Part shown: in pieces, positions 33,996 to 42,274 of the stretch
Position numbering within the stretch: the stretch's first letter is position 1
Layout of the letters: each line of letters starts with the position of its first letter
From: Virgisporangium aurantiacum
GTDB taxonomy: Bacteria; Actinomycetota; Actinomycetes; Mycobacteriales; Micromonosporaceae
Direction of reading: 5' to 3'
Length of the DNA: 64,000 nucleotides
Assembly: GCF_016863635.1 (NCBI RefSeq)
Contig: NZ_BOPG01000056.1
Location: 80,061-144,060, forward strand
Translations under genes and position numbers: made by a program
Notes under the pieces: model-generated
The model's input: the letters and a program-made list of their open reading frames with translations, nothing else
Told to the model about the DNA's origin: nothing
Databases searched by the model: none

Positions 33996-36263
33996 ATGCA
34001 TGGACAGGCGCCGATCGACGAGGCGGCGCGGCCCAAGGTTTCCCTGGTCAAGAAGACCGACGAGCTCGCGGTCGCCACCGACGAGGAGAAGCCCGGACGA
34101 CGGCTGACCGGCCGCACGGCCACGCTGGTGAACATCGTCGCGGTGGGCGTCGCGGTGCTGGCCCTGTGGCAGACGTTCCGGCCCCTGAGCTATGGCAGCC
34201 AGTACTACCTGATCATCTTCCTCGGCGTCACCCTGCCGTTGATCTTTCTGTTGTACCGCTCCGGCCTTCCCCAGCGCGACCCCGACCGCCCCTCGCCCGC
34301 CGACTGGGTGCTCGCCGCGCTGGCGCTGGTGACCTGCCTCTACCCGGTGCTGCCGGTCGGCGGCGGCTACAACGCCTTCCTCGACCGGCAGGGCGAACTC
34401 GCCACGGTCGACACCGTGATGGGCTCGATCCTGCTGCTGCTGATCTTGGAGGCGACGAGGCGCACCACCGGCTGGATCCTGCCGTTCGTCTGCCTGATCT
34501 TCCTCGCGTACGGCTACTACGGCGGTTATCTGCCGCAAAGTTGGGAGATCGCGCACGCCGGCCTGAACTTCAACGAGATCGTCGACGCGCTCTACAACTC
34601 GCCGAGCGGCTTCTACGGCACCCCGCTCGACGTCGCCGCCACCTACATCGTGCTGTTCACGATCTACGGCGCGGTGCTCGACCTGGCCGGCGCCGGCAAG
34701 TTCTTCGTCGACCTGTCCGTGGCCGCGTTCCGCCGTTCGTCCAGCGCACCGGGCCGCACCGCCGTGGCGGCCGGTTTCCTGCTGGGCACCGTCTCCGGCT
34801 CCGGCGCCGCGACGACCGTGAGCGTCGGCGCCGTCACCTGGCCGATCCTGAAACGCGCCGGCTACCCCGCCGAACGCGCCGGCGGCATGCTGGCCGCGGC
34901 CGGCGTCGGCGCGATCCTGTCCCCACCGACCCTGGGCGCCGCCGCGTTCATCATCGCCGAGTACCTCGGTGTGTCCTACCTGAACGTGCTGGGCTGGGCG
35001 GTGATCCCGACCATCCTGTACTACCTGGGCATCCTGCTGGCGGTGGAGATCGACGCCCGCCGCTCGTCGGCCCGGTCGGTGGAGGTGCTGACGCCGTCGG
35101 TGTGGCGGCTGCTGGCCCGGTTCGGGTACCACTTCGGGTCGCTGATCGCGATCATCGTGCTGCTCGCCCTCGACGTGCCGGCGACGCTGGCGGTCGTGTA
35201 CGCCACCCTGCTCGCGCTGGCCGGCTGGGCGGTGGAGATGGCGGTCCAGGCCATTCGCGCCCGCCCGGCCATTCGCGCCCGCCGGACCTACGACGCCGAT
35301 GACCGGGATGCCGGCGGGGCGACCGGCGATGGCGAGGCGGCCGGCGTTGGCGAGGCGGCCGGCGTTGGCGAGGCGGCCGGCGTTGGCGCGGCGGCCGGCG
35401 TTGGCGCGGCGGCCGGCGTTGGCAGGGCGGCCGGCGGTGGCGCGGCGACCGGCGTTGGTGGGGCGGCCGGCGGTGGCGCGGGGCTCCGGGTTGCCCGGGC
35501 GGCCGTCGTCCGGGCGGGTGGCGATCTCTGGCGGGCGCTGGCCGGTGGCGTCCGCGGGGTGCTGCCCGTCGTGGCGGTGTGTGCCGCCGCGGGGGTGATC
35601 GCCGCCAGCACCACCAAGACCGGCCTCGGCCCGCAGGCCGCGTCGCTCCTGGTGCGGGCGGCCGAGGCGATCGCTACCGACCCGACGTTGGTGCGGCTGT
35701 TCACCGCGCTCTTCGCGGCCGTGGCGCTGACCCTGCTCGGCCTGGCGGTGCCGGTCACCGCGTCCTTCATCATCGGCTGGGTGATCATCGGCCCGGCACT
35801 GATCGACCTCGGCGTCCCCGACCCGGCCGTGGCGATGTTCGTCTTCTACTTCGCGGTGCTCTCCGAGGCGACCCCGCCCACGGCGCTGGCCTCGGTGGCG
35901 GCGGCGGCGGTCACCGGCGGCCGCATCGTGCCGACGATGTGGCAGACGCTCCGCTACGCGCTGCCGGCGTACCTGGTGCCGCTGGCGTTCGTAGCCGCGC
36001 CGACCGGCTCCGCCCTCATCGGCGACGGCAGCCCCGGCGAGATCGCGTACGCCCTGGCCGCGGCGGCCGCCGCCGTGGTCGGGCTGGCCATCGCGGCCGG
36101 CGGCTGGGCACTGGGCATCGGCCCGGCCGGGACGCCGGTGCGCGTGCTCGCCGCGGTCGCGGGCTGCGCGCTGCTCTGGATCACCCCGCTAGCCACCGCG
36201 ATCGGCGCGCTCCTCCTGGCAGCCGCCCTCATCACCACCCGCATGACCAACGCCCATCGCTGA
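33996..36263 (+). CDS. TRAP transporter fused permease (DctQ-DctM type)
   Basis: The 755-residue protein fuses the small four-helix Q subunit (about 45-190) to the large M subunit. M-type segments are present: FLLGTVSGSGAATTVSVGAVTWPILKRAGYP and the late PDPAVAMFVFYFAVLSEATPPTAL. TRAP systems take up carboxylates with Na+ and need a periplasmic binding protein of the DctP or TAXI type, but none is adjacent. The loop between the two M halves contains a (E/A)AAGVG repeat encoded by an 18-bp tandem array. TAGCGT lies 6 nt before the ATG and there is no ribosome-binding site. The stop codon abuts an inverted-repeat element. Confidence 0.88.
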   Translation: MHGQAPIDEAARPKVSLVKKTDELAVATDEEKPGRRLTGRTATLVNIVAVGVAVLALWQTFRPLSYGSQYYLIIFLGVTLPLIFLLYRSGLPQRDPDRPSPADWVLAALALVTCLYPVLPVGGGYNAFLDRQGELATVDTVMGSILLLLILEATRRTTGWILPFVCLIFLAYGYYGGYLPQSWEIAHAGLNFNEIVDALYNSPSGFYGTPLDVAATYIVLFTIYGAVLDLAGAGKFFVDLSVAAFRRSSSAPGRTAVAAGFLLGTVSGSGAATTVSVGAVTWPILKRAGYPAERAGGMLAAAGVGAILSPPTLGAAAFIIAEYLGVSYLNVLGWAVIPTILYYLGILLAVEIDARRSSARSVEVLTPSVWRLLARFGYHFGSLIAIIVLLALDVPATLAVVYATLLALAGWAVEMAVQAIRARPAIRARRTYDADDRDAGGATGDGEAAGVGEAAGVGEAAGVGAAAGVGAAAGVGRAAGGGAATGVGGAAGGGAGLRVARAAVVRAGGDLWRALAGGVRGVLPVVAVCAAAGVIAASTTKTGLGPQAASLLVRAAEAIATDPTLVRLFTALFAAVALTLLGLAVPVTASFIIGWVIIGPALIDLGVPDPAVAMFVFYFAVLSEATPPTALASVAAAAVTGGRIVPTMWQTLRYALPAYLVPLAFVAAPTGSALIGDGSPGEIAYALAAAAAAVVGLAIAAGGWALGIGPAGTPVRVLAAVAGCALLWITPLATAIGALLLAAALITTRMTNAHR
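35325..35486 (+). repeat. In-frame 18-bp tandem repeat inside the TRAP permease
   Basis: About nine copies of the unit GGCGTTGGCGAGGCGGCC, with small changes and degenerate outer copies, encode a Gly-Val-Gly-Glu/Ala-Ala-Ala repeat. It lies in a cytoplasmic loop of the permease. The unit is a multiple of three, so copy-number change would keep the frame. Confidence 0.9.
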
Positions 36264-36329
36264 TCTTGCAGTTGTGCTCGCCCCAAAACGGAACAAGCCA
36301 CGCAAAAAGGCGAACACAACTGCAAGATC
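36262..36329. repeat. Inverted-repeat element 1 (REP/MITE-like or terminator)
   Basis: Arms 36262-36282 and 36309-36329 pair at 20 of 21 positions and start with GATCTTGCAGTTGTG. The spacer is 26 nt and A-rich. The element begins one base into the TRAP permease stop codon. The outer arm is shared with the next element. Confidence 0.85.
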
Positions 36330-36353
36330 GACGACCGAGAGCCACCCTCCGGC

Positions 36354-36429
36354 GTCGATCTTGCAGTTGTGGTGCCGTCTTCGCCCGTATTCGCCCCCGT
36401 TTGGGGGGCACCACAACTGCAAGATCGAC
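36354..36429. repeat. Inverted-repeat element 2, same arm family
   Basis: Perfect 23-nt arms (36354-36376 and 36407-36429) contain the same GATCTTGCAGTTGTG core as element 1 and enclose a 30-nt spacer of different sequence. The copies are 24 nt apart. The remaining intergenic bases 36430-36504 lead into the acyl-CoA dehydrogenase gene with no further feature that I see. Confidence 0.88.
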
Positions 36430-36504
36430 TCGTTGGGGTGGGCGCGACAAGCACCACGGGAACGGGGGCTAGGAGTTCGTGCATTCGCAGTGCAATAATG
36501 TGGC

Positions 36505-37674
36505 GTGGACTTCTCACTCAGCGACGAGCAGCGGGCGATCCGCGACACGGTGCGCACCTTCATCACCAAAGAGGTGGTGCCGCTCGAGCCCGAGGTGCTG
36601 CGGCGCGAGCGCCGGGGCGAGCCCGGCATCACGCGCGACGAGGTCGTCGCGCTTCAGCAGAAGGCGAAGAGCTTCGGCTTCTGGGGCATCGGCACGCCCG
36701 AAGAGTACGGCGGGATGGCGCTCCCGGCCGTCACCCAGTCTTTGATCTGGACCGAGATCGGACGCACGTTCGTGCCGTTCCGGTTCGGCGGCGAGGCCGA
36801 CAACATCCTCTACTTTGCCGACGAGCGACAGAAGCGGGAATACCTCATCCCCACGATCGAGGGCGACCGCATCTCCTGCTTCGCGATCACCGAGCCGGGT
36901 GCCGGCAGCGACCCGAGCAGCATCCGCACGTCGGCCCGGAGAGACGGCGACGACTGGATCATCAACGGCGAGAAGACGTTCATCACCCAGGGCGACGACG
37001 CCGACTTCGCGATCGTCATCGCGGTCACCGACAAGGAGAAGGGCGCCCACAAGGGTTCCACGGCGTTCCTCGTCGACCGCGAGATGGGCTGGACGTCGGA
37101 GTTCATCCAGACCATGGGCGAGGGCGGTCCCGCGTCCCTGGTGTTCGACAACGTCCGGGTGCCGAACGCCAACGTGCTCGGCGAGCCCGGCCAGGGGTTC
37201 GAGCTGGCGATGAGGTGGATCGGCCGGGGCCGCTACATCATCCCGTCGCACGCGTTGGGCATCGCCGAGCGCGCCCTGCAGATGGCGGTCGAACACGCCC
37301 GGAACCGGGTGACGTTCGGCAAGCCGATCGCCGACCGGCAGGCGATCCAGTGGATGATCGCCGACTCCGAGGTTCAACTCGAAAGTGCCAGGTGGCTGGT
37401 GCTGCACGCCGCCTGGACGGTCGACCAGGACCGGGACGCGCGCCACGCGTCCTCCATCGCGAAGTTGTGGGGCGCGCGCATGGCCAACGACGTGGTCGAC
37501 CGCGTGATGCAGATCCACGGCGGCATGGGCTACACGCGGGAGCTGCCGATCGAGCGCTGGTACCGGCAGGTGCGGTTGCTGCGCATCTACGAGGGCAGCG
37601 ACGAGATGCAGCGGTTGATCATCTCGCGCGACCTGCTCCGCGGCTTCACGACGATCGGCGGCCATCTGAGCTGA
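36505..37674 (+). CDS. Acyl-CoA dehydrogenase
   Basis: The 389-residue flavoprotein oxidises acyl-CoA to enoyl-CoA. It begins MDFSLSDEQRAIRDTVRTFI. It has the FAD-binding segment CFAITEPGAGSDPSSIRTSA (about 133-152), VMQIHGGMGYTRELPIERWYR and the C-terminal RLLRIYEGSDEMQRLIISR, in which EGSDE is the usual position of the catalytic glutamate in many members. The GTG start has no ribosome-binding site; an AATAAT hexamer lies 5 nt upstream. Its end overlaps the convergent TetR gene by 29 nt. Thioesterase and regulator genes nearby suggest acyl-CoA metabolism. Confidence 0.93.
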   Translation: MDFSLSDEQRAIRDTVRTFITKEVVPLEPEVLRRERRGEPGITRDEVVALQQKAKSFGFWGIGTPEEYGGMALPAVTQSLIWTEIGRTFVPFRFGGEADNILYFADERQKREYLIPTIEGDRISCFAITEPGAGSDPSSIRTSARRDGDDWIINGEKTFITQGDDADFAIVIAVTDKEKGAHKGSTAFLVDREMGWTSEFIQTMGEGGPASLVFDNVRVPNANVLGEPGQGFELAMRWIGRGRYIIPSHALGIAERALQMAVEHARNRVTFGKPIADRQAIQWMIADSEVQLESARWLVLHAAWTVDQDRDARHASSIAKLWGARMANDVVDRVMQIHGGMGYTRELPIERWYRQVRLLRIYEGSDEMQRLIISRDLLRGFTTIGGHLS

Positions 37675-38284
37675 ACCGGGCCTCGAAACCGGCCACCAAC
37701 GCCGAGAGCCCGGCCTCGAACGCCCGCTCGTCCACTTCACCCGAGCGCCCGTGAAGGAGGTGCGCGTCGGTCAGGTGCGGGTAGTCGGCGGCGTAGACGG
37801 ACGCGTCGGCCGGGAACCCGCCCGCGAACGACCCGACCGCCGACCCGGCCACGAAGTACCGCATCGCCGCACCGATGCTGGTCGCGTCGCGGGGCGGCCA
37901 GCCGGCGTCGACGAGGGCGCCGAACACGGTCTCCGCCAGGCGGAGCGCCGCCGGTCGCCGGCCGGGCCCGCGCGCGATCAGGGGGACCGCGTGCGGGTGG
38001 GCCACCAGCACCGCCCGGTAGGCGCGCGCCCAGGCCGTGAGCGCGGCCGGCCACGGCAGCTGCCCGAACATGGACAGGTCGACGCGGGCCACGATGGCGT
38101 CGGCGACGGCGTCGAGGATCTCCTCCTTGGTACGGAAGTGGTTGTACAGCGACGGCGCGCTGACCCGGAGCTCGCGGGCCAGCCGCCGGGTGGAGAGTTC
38201 GGCCAACCCCTCGGCATCGATGATCGCCGACGCCCGGGCCACGATGAGCTCCCGGGAGAGCAACGGGGTACGGGGACGCGGCAC
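37646..38284 (-). CDS. TetR-family transcriptional regulator
   Basis: The 212-residue regulator has an N-terminal TetR helix-turn-helix (LIVARASAIIDAEGLAELSTRRLARELRVSAPSLYNHFRTKEEIL) and a TetR_C-type ligand domain. Its convergent neighbour is the acyl-CoA dehydrogenase, and it follows the HxlR gene on the same strand after 9 nt. I chose GTG at 38284 because TAGGCT lies exactly 6 nt upstream (38291-38296); an in-frame TTG lies one codon earlier. The target is unknown, but fatty-acid genes are plausible. Confidence 0.87.
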   Translation of the reverse strand: MPRPRTPLLSRELIVARASAIIDAEGLAELSTRRLARELRVSAPSLYNHFRTKEEILDAVADAIVARVDLSMFGQLPWPAALTAWARAYRAVLVAHPHAVPLIARGPGRRPAALRLAETVFGALVDAGWPPRDATSIGAAMRYFVAGSAVGSFAGGFPADASVYAADYPHLTDAHLLHGRSGEVDERAFEAGLSALVAGFEARFSSDGRRSS

Positions 38285-38293
38285 CAAAGGAGC

Positions 38294-38770
38294 CTAACGG
38301 CGCAGTGCGCCGGGACCCGGACGGCCGACCACCTCGCGCATCTTGTCGATCTCGTGGCCGTCCGCGCAGCGGAGCACCAGGTTCACCGGCGCACCGCAGT
38401 CGCGGTGGACCGTGGTCAACGGGCCGCCCGCCGGGTCGGCGAGATAGCGGTCGCCCCACTCGCGCAGCGCCTGCAGCACCGGAAAGAGGTCGAAGCCCTT
38501 GTCGGTGGGGCGGTACTCGTACCGGACCCGGCTGCCCGGGTCGCGGTAGGGCTCGCGCCGCAGGATGCCGTGCTCCACCAGCCGCGACAGGCGGTCGGTG
38601 AGGACCTGGCGGGGGATGTTCGTCCGCACTCGCAGGTCGTCGAACCGGCGCACCCCCATGAAGATCTCCCGCAGCACCACGAACGTCCACTTCTCACCGA
38701 CGATCGCCAGGGCCCGCCCGACGGTGCAGTTGTCGGCCGACCACTCGAGGGCCGCGGGAAGCTCGCGCAT
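38294..38770 (-). CDS. HxlR-family transcriptional regulator
   Basis: The 158-residue winged-helix protein begins MRELPAALEWSADNCTVGRALAIVGEKWTFVVLREIF. The single cysteine near residue 16, before GEKWTFVVLREIF, is the HxlR signature position. The sequence continues with FDDLRVRTNIPRQVLTDRLSRLVEHGILRREPYRD. HxlR proteins often sense electrophiles or aldehydes through this cysteine. ATG at 38770 has TAGCCT 7 nt upstream. It is divergent from the thioesterase gene, with overlapping promoter elements. Confidence 0.88.
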   Translation of the reverse strand: MRELPAALEWSADNCTVGRALAIVGEKWTFVVLREIFMGVRRFDDLRVRTNIPRQVLTDRLSRLVEHGILRREPYRDPGSRVRYEYRPTDKGFDLFPVLQALREWGDRYLADPAGGPLTTVHRDCGAPVNLVLRCADGHEIDKMREVVGRPGPGALRR

Positions 38771-38777
38771 GTGAGAA

Positions 38778-38819
38778 AGGCTAAGTCTTGTTGACAGACC
38801 CAGCAACCCCGGGTGATTC
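38778..38819. promoter_or_regulatory. Overlapping divergent promoters of the HxlR and thioesterase genes
   Basis: On the + strand, TTGACA (38791-38796), a 17-nt spacer and TGATTC (38814-38819) end 7 nt before the thioesterase ATG. On the - strand, TTGCTG (38806-38801), a 17-nt spacer and TAGCCT (38783-38778) end 7 nt before the HxlR ATG. Both would give leaderless transcripts and share the same DNA face, allowing mutual control. Confidence 0.5.
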
Positions 38820-38826
38820 TGCGTCC

Positions 38827-39342
38827 ATGACGCAGACGCGGGAAGAGACCCGGACCCGAACCTTCGAATGGGACGACCCGGCCCGCACCGCGCAGAGCGT
38901 CGGCCAACTGTCGGGGCTGGAGTTCCTCCAGGCGATCGGCCGCGGCGACCTGCCCAAGCCGCCCGTCACCCACATGCTGGGCATCGGCGCGATCACCGCC
39001 GAAGAGGGACGCGTCGTCGCGGAACTGCAGCCCGCCGAGTACCACTACAACCCGCTCGGCACCGTGCACGGCGGCGTTCTGGCCACCTTGCTCGACACCG
39101 CCACCGGCTGCGCCGTGCACTCGACGCTCCCCCGCGGTTTCGGTTACACGTCCATCGACCTGAGCACCAAGTTCCTGAAGCCGGTCACGGTCGCGTCGGG
39201 GATGTTGCGCTGCGTCGGGACGGTCGTTTCGAGGGGACGCCGCACCGCGCTCGCCGAGGCCCGCCTCACCGACGCCGCGGGCCGGCTCGTGGCCACCGCG
39301 CAGAGCAGCTGCCTCATCTTCGAGGTGCCGCCGAACCAGTAA
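38827..39342 (+). CDS. PaaI-type hotdog thioesterase
   Basis: The 171-residue protein has one hotdog domain with the active-site segment YHYNPLGTVHGGVLATLLDTATGCAVHS (about 74-101) and the strand YTSIDLSTKFLKPV. These enzymes hydrolyse acyl- or aryl-CoA thioesters in the cytoplasm. ATG at 38827 (MTQTREE) is preceded by a TTGACA-N17-TGATTC promoter that leaves no room for a leader; an ORF extension to 38788 would cross that promoter. It sits next to the HxlR, TetR and acyl-CoA dehydrogenase genes. Confidence 0.88.
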   Translation: MTQTREETRTRTFEWDDPARTAQSVGQLSGLEFLQAIGRGDLPKPPVTHMLGIGAITAEEGRVVAELQPAEYHYNPLGTVHGGVLATLLDTATGCAVHSTLPRGFGYTSIDLSTKFLKPVTVASGMLRCVGTVVSRGRRTALAEARLTDAAGRLVATAQSSCLIFEVPPNQ

Positions 39343-39351
39343 CGTACGAGC

Positions 39352-40818
39352 GTGCGCAACCTGCCCGATCCCTGCGTCGTCGTGCTCGTCGGGCCGGGCG
39401 CGGCGGGCAAGTCCACGTGGGCGGCGGCCCACTTCCCGCCGTCGGCGGTGATCGGCAGCGACGCCCTCCGCGCCCTCGTGGGCACCGGCGAGGACGACAT
39501 CACCGCGAGCGCCGACGCGTTCGCCGTCCTCGACGACGTCGTCGACCGGAGACTCAAGCGCAAGCTGACGACGGTGATCGACACGCTCGGCCTCGACCCC
39601 GTCCGCAGGGAGCGCTACCTGGCGGTGGCCAGAGCGAACGGCATGCCCTGCGTGGTGGTCGCGTTCGACACGCCCGCCGCCGAGTGCCGCGCCCGCAACC
39701 GCGCCCGCGCGACGAAACGCATCCCCGCCGACGTCCTCACCGCGCAGCTCAAGGCCTGGCCAAGAGTCCGCGAGAGCCTCCCGGACGAAGGCTTCGACGC
39801 GGTGCTGAGACCCGAACCCGTGCGGGTGGTGCCGGCGGCGTTCGTCGACGCACCGGCCGCCGCGGCCCGGCAGCACGAGAACCCGACGGGCCTGCGGTTC
39901 GGCCTGCACCTGGGCGAGTTCGGCGGGTTCGCGAAGCCCACCGGCGAAGCGCTGCGCGAGATCGCCGTCGCGGCCGAGGCCGCCGGCTTCGACGCGATCT
40001 ACGTGATGGACCACTTCCGCCAGATCCCGCAGATCGGCCGACCGTTCGACGACTTCCTGGAGAGCTTCACGACGCTCGCCCACCTCGCGGCCGTCACGTC
40101 ACGGGTCGAGCTGGGCACGCTGGTCGCCGGCGTCACCTACCGGAACGTGGCGCACCTGGGCAAGATCGTCGCCACGCTCGACGTGCTGAGCGGCGGCCGC
40201 GCCGTGTGCGGGCTCGGGCTGGGCTGGTTCGAGGCCGAGCACCGCGCGTACGGCTGGCCGTTCCCGAGCGTCCCGGAAAGATACAAGCTTTTCGAGGACG
40301 CGCTGCGCCTGCTTCCCGTGCTGTGGGGACCCGGTTCGAAGCCGTTCCACGGCGAGGTCCTCAGCGTGCCCGAGACGATGTGCTACCCGCGCCCGGTGCG
40401 GGAGCACGTGCCGCTCATCGTGGGCGGCGGCGGTGAGCGCCGCACGCTGAAGCTGGCGGCGACGTACGCCGACGCGGCGAACGTGTTCGGCGACGTCGCC
40501 ACGGTGCGCCGCAAGGCGCGGGTGCTCGCCGCGCACTGCGCCGGAACGGAGCGGGACGTCGCGCTGACCCACCTCTCCACCACGCTGGTCGGCCGCACCG
40601 ACGCCGAGGTGGCCGACGCCGTCAACCGTCTCAAGCCGCGGAACCGGTCGGCGGCCGCGTACGCGGCGAGCGTGCACGCCGGAACGGTGGCCGACCACGT
40701 CGGCCGGTTCCGCGAACTGGCCGACGCCGGCGTCCGCGAGGTGATGGTGCGGCTCCCGGACCTCACCGGCCCGGCGCCGCTCGGCGCATTCTCCGACGTC
40801 ATCGGCGCTTTTCGATGA
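39352..40818 (+). CDS. Fusion of P-loop kinase domain and LLM-class F420-type oxidoreductase
   Basis: The N-terminal ~165 residues form an AAA_33/polynucleotide kinase-like P-loop domain: Walker A VVLVGPGAAGKSTWA (~9-23), then TVIDTLGLDPVRRERYL and an arginine-rich lid, CRARNRARATKRIP. Residues ~180-488 form a complete luciferase-like oxidoreductase (LRFGLHLGEFGGF, AIYVMDHF, ELGTLVAGVTYRN, GRAVCGLGLGWFEAEHRAYGWPFP, PLIVGGGGERRTLKLAA) of the kind that uses F420 or FMN. The frame is continuous with no stop or shift. GTG at 39352 follows TAACGT by 6 nt. The combined reaction is unknown. Confidence 0.88.
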   Translation: MRNLPDPCVVVLVGPGAAGKSTWAAAHFPPSAVIGSDALRALVGTGEDDITASADAFAVLDDVVDRRLKRKLTTVIDTLGLDPVRRERYLAVARANGMPCVVVAFDTPAAECRARNRARATKRIPADVLTAQLKAWPRVRESLPDEGFDAVLRPEPVRVVPAAFVDAPAAAARQHENPTGLRFGLHLGEFGGFAKPTGEALREIAVAAEAAGFDAIYVMDHFRQIPQIGRPFDDFLESFTTLAHLAAVTSRVELGTLVAGVTYRNVAHLGKIVATLDVLSGGRAVCGLGLGWFEAEHRAYGWPFPSVPERYKLFEDALRLLPVLWGPGSKPFHGEVLSVPETMCYPRPVREHVPLIVGGGGERRTLKLAATYADAANVFGDVATVRRKARVLAAHCAGTERDVALTHLSTTLVGRTDAEVADAVNRLKPRNRSAAAYAASVHAGTVADHVGRFRELADAGVREVMVRLPDLTGPAPLGAFSDVIGAFR

Positions 40819-40894
40819 CCGTGTAACTTCCGCGCCAGGTGGGCATGGCTACGGGTGACGTGGGTCACTGATCGCCACCTCCCCTGGAGCAAGC

Positions 40895-42274
40895 ATGACC
40901 ACCACCCCCATCCCGCCGGATCCCGCCGTACCGACCCAGCGCACCGCGGAGCCGCCACCGCCGCGCCGCGACTACACCAGGTACCTCTACCTCGCGGTGA
41001 TCGTGGCCGTGCTGCTCGGCATCCTGGTCGGGTTCCTGTTCCCCGACTTCGGCAAGGAGCTGAAGCCGCTCGGCGACGGTTTCGTGAACCTGATCAAGAT
41101 GATGATCAGCCCGATCATCTTCTGCACGATCGTGCTCGGCATCGGGTCCGTCCGCCAGGCCGCGAAGGTCGGCAAGGTCGGCGGGCTGGCGCTCGGCTAC
41201 TTCCTGATCATGTCGACGGTCGCGCTGCTCATCGGGCTCGTCGTCGGCAACATCCTGCACCCGGGTTCCGGCCTCGACATCGACGCCGGCGGCACGGTGC
41301 CGAAGGGCGAGGACACCGGCACCGCCGCGTTCCTCCTCGGGATCATCCCGACCACGATCTTCTCCGCCCTCACCAGCGGCAAAGTGCTGCAGACCCTCTT
41401 CGTCGCGCTGCTCACCGGGTTCGCGTTGCAGGCGATGGGACGCACGGGAGAGCCGGTCCTGCGCGGCATCGCCCACCTGCAGCGACTCGTGTTCCGGATC
41501 CTCGCGATGATCATGTGGGTGGCGCCGATCGGCGCGTTCGGCGCGATCGCCGCCGTGGTGGGCGCGACGGGCTGGAAGGCCCTGGCCGGGCTCGCCCAGA
41601 TCATGATCGGGTTTTACATCACCTGCGCGATCTTCGTGTTCGTGATCCTCGGTCTCCTGCTCAAGCTCGTCACCGGCCTGAACCTGTTCTCGGTGCTGAG
41701 GTACCTGGCCCGGGAGTTCCTGCTGATCCTGTCGACGTCGTCGTCGGAGTCGGCACTGCCGCGCCTCATCGCGAAGATGGAGCACCTGGGCGTCTCCCGG
41801 CCGGTGGTCGGGATCGTGGTGCCGACCGGCTACTCGTTCAACCTCGACGGCACCGCGATCTACCTGACGATGGCGTCGCTGTTCGTCGCCGACGCGCTGG
41901 GCAAGCCGCTGTCGATCAGCGAGCAGATCTCGCTACTGCTGTTCATGATCATCGCGTCGAAGGGCGCGGCCGGCGTCACCGGCGCGGGCCTGGCGACGCT
42001 CGCCGGCGGCCTGCAGTCGCACCGGCCGGAACTGGTCGAGGGCGTCAGCCTGATCGTCGGCATCGACCGGTTCATGTCCGAGGCCCGGGCGCTCACCAAC
42101 TTCGCCGGCAACTCGGTGGCGACGCTGCTCGTGGGCACCTGGTCGGGCGAGTTCGACAAGCAACGGGCGCTGGCGGTGCTGCACGGCGACGACCCGTTCG
42201 ACGAGACCACGATGCTCGACGACGAGCACGACGCCGCCCCGCCGCCCACGTCACTGGAGAAGCAACCGGCCTGA
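40895..42274 (+). CDS. Dicarboxylate/amino acid:cation symporter (DAACS family)
   Basis: The 459-residue membrane protein has the GltPh/DctA architecture of eight helices plus two hairpins. Landmarks are FVNLIKMMISPIIFCTIVLGIGSV, the serine-rich re-entrant loop LSTSSSESALPRLI, and the transport-core segment PTGYSFNLDGTAIYLTMASLFVADALG. It imports C4-dicarboxylates or acidic amino acids with Na+ or H+. Similarity to DctA is high enough for the family, but the substrate is not certain. Its last 24 bases overlap the convergent phosphopantetheinyl transferase gene. Confidence 0.93.
   Translation: MTTTPIPPDPAVPTQRTAEPPPPRRDYTRYLYLAVIVAVLLGILVGFLFPDFGKELKPLGDGFVNLIKMMISPIIFCTIVLGIGSVRQAAKVGKVGGLALGYFLIMSTVALLIGLVVGNILHPGSGLDIDAGGTVPKGEDTGTAAFLLGIIPTTIFSALTSGKVLQTLFVALLTGFALQAMGRTGEPVLRGIAHLQRLVFRILAMIMWVAPIGAFGAIAAVVGATGWKALAGLAQIMIGFYITCAIFVFVILGLLLKLVTGLNLFSVLRYLAREFLLILSTSSSESALPRLIAKMEHLGVSRPVVGIVVPTGYSFNLDGTAIYLTMASLFVADALGKPLSISEQISLLLFMIIASKGAAGVTGAGLATLAGGLQSHRPELVEGVSLIVGIDRFMSEARALTNFAGNSVATLLVGTWSGEFDKQRALAVLHGDDPFDETTMLDDEHDAAPPPTSLEKQPA

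Noticed and set aside
36189..36632. 147-residue minus-strand frame through the inverted repeats
   Set aside because: It spans the palindromic elements and antisense codons of the flanking genes; no protein-like features are seen.
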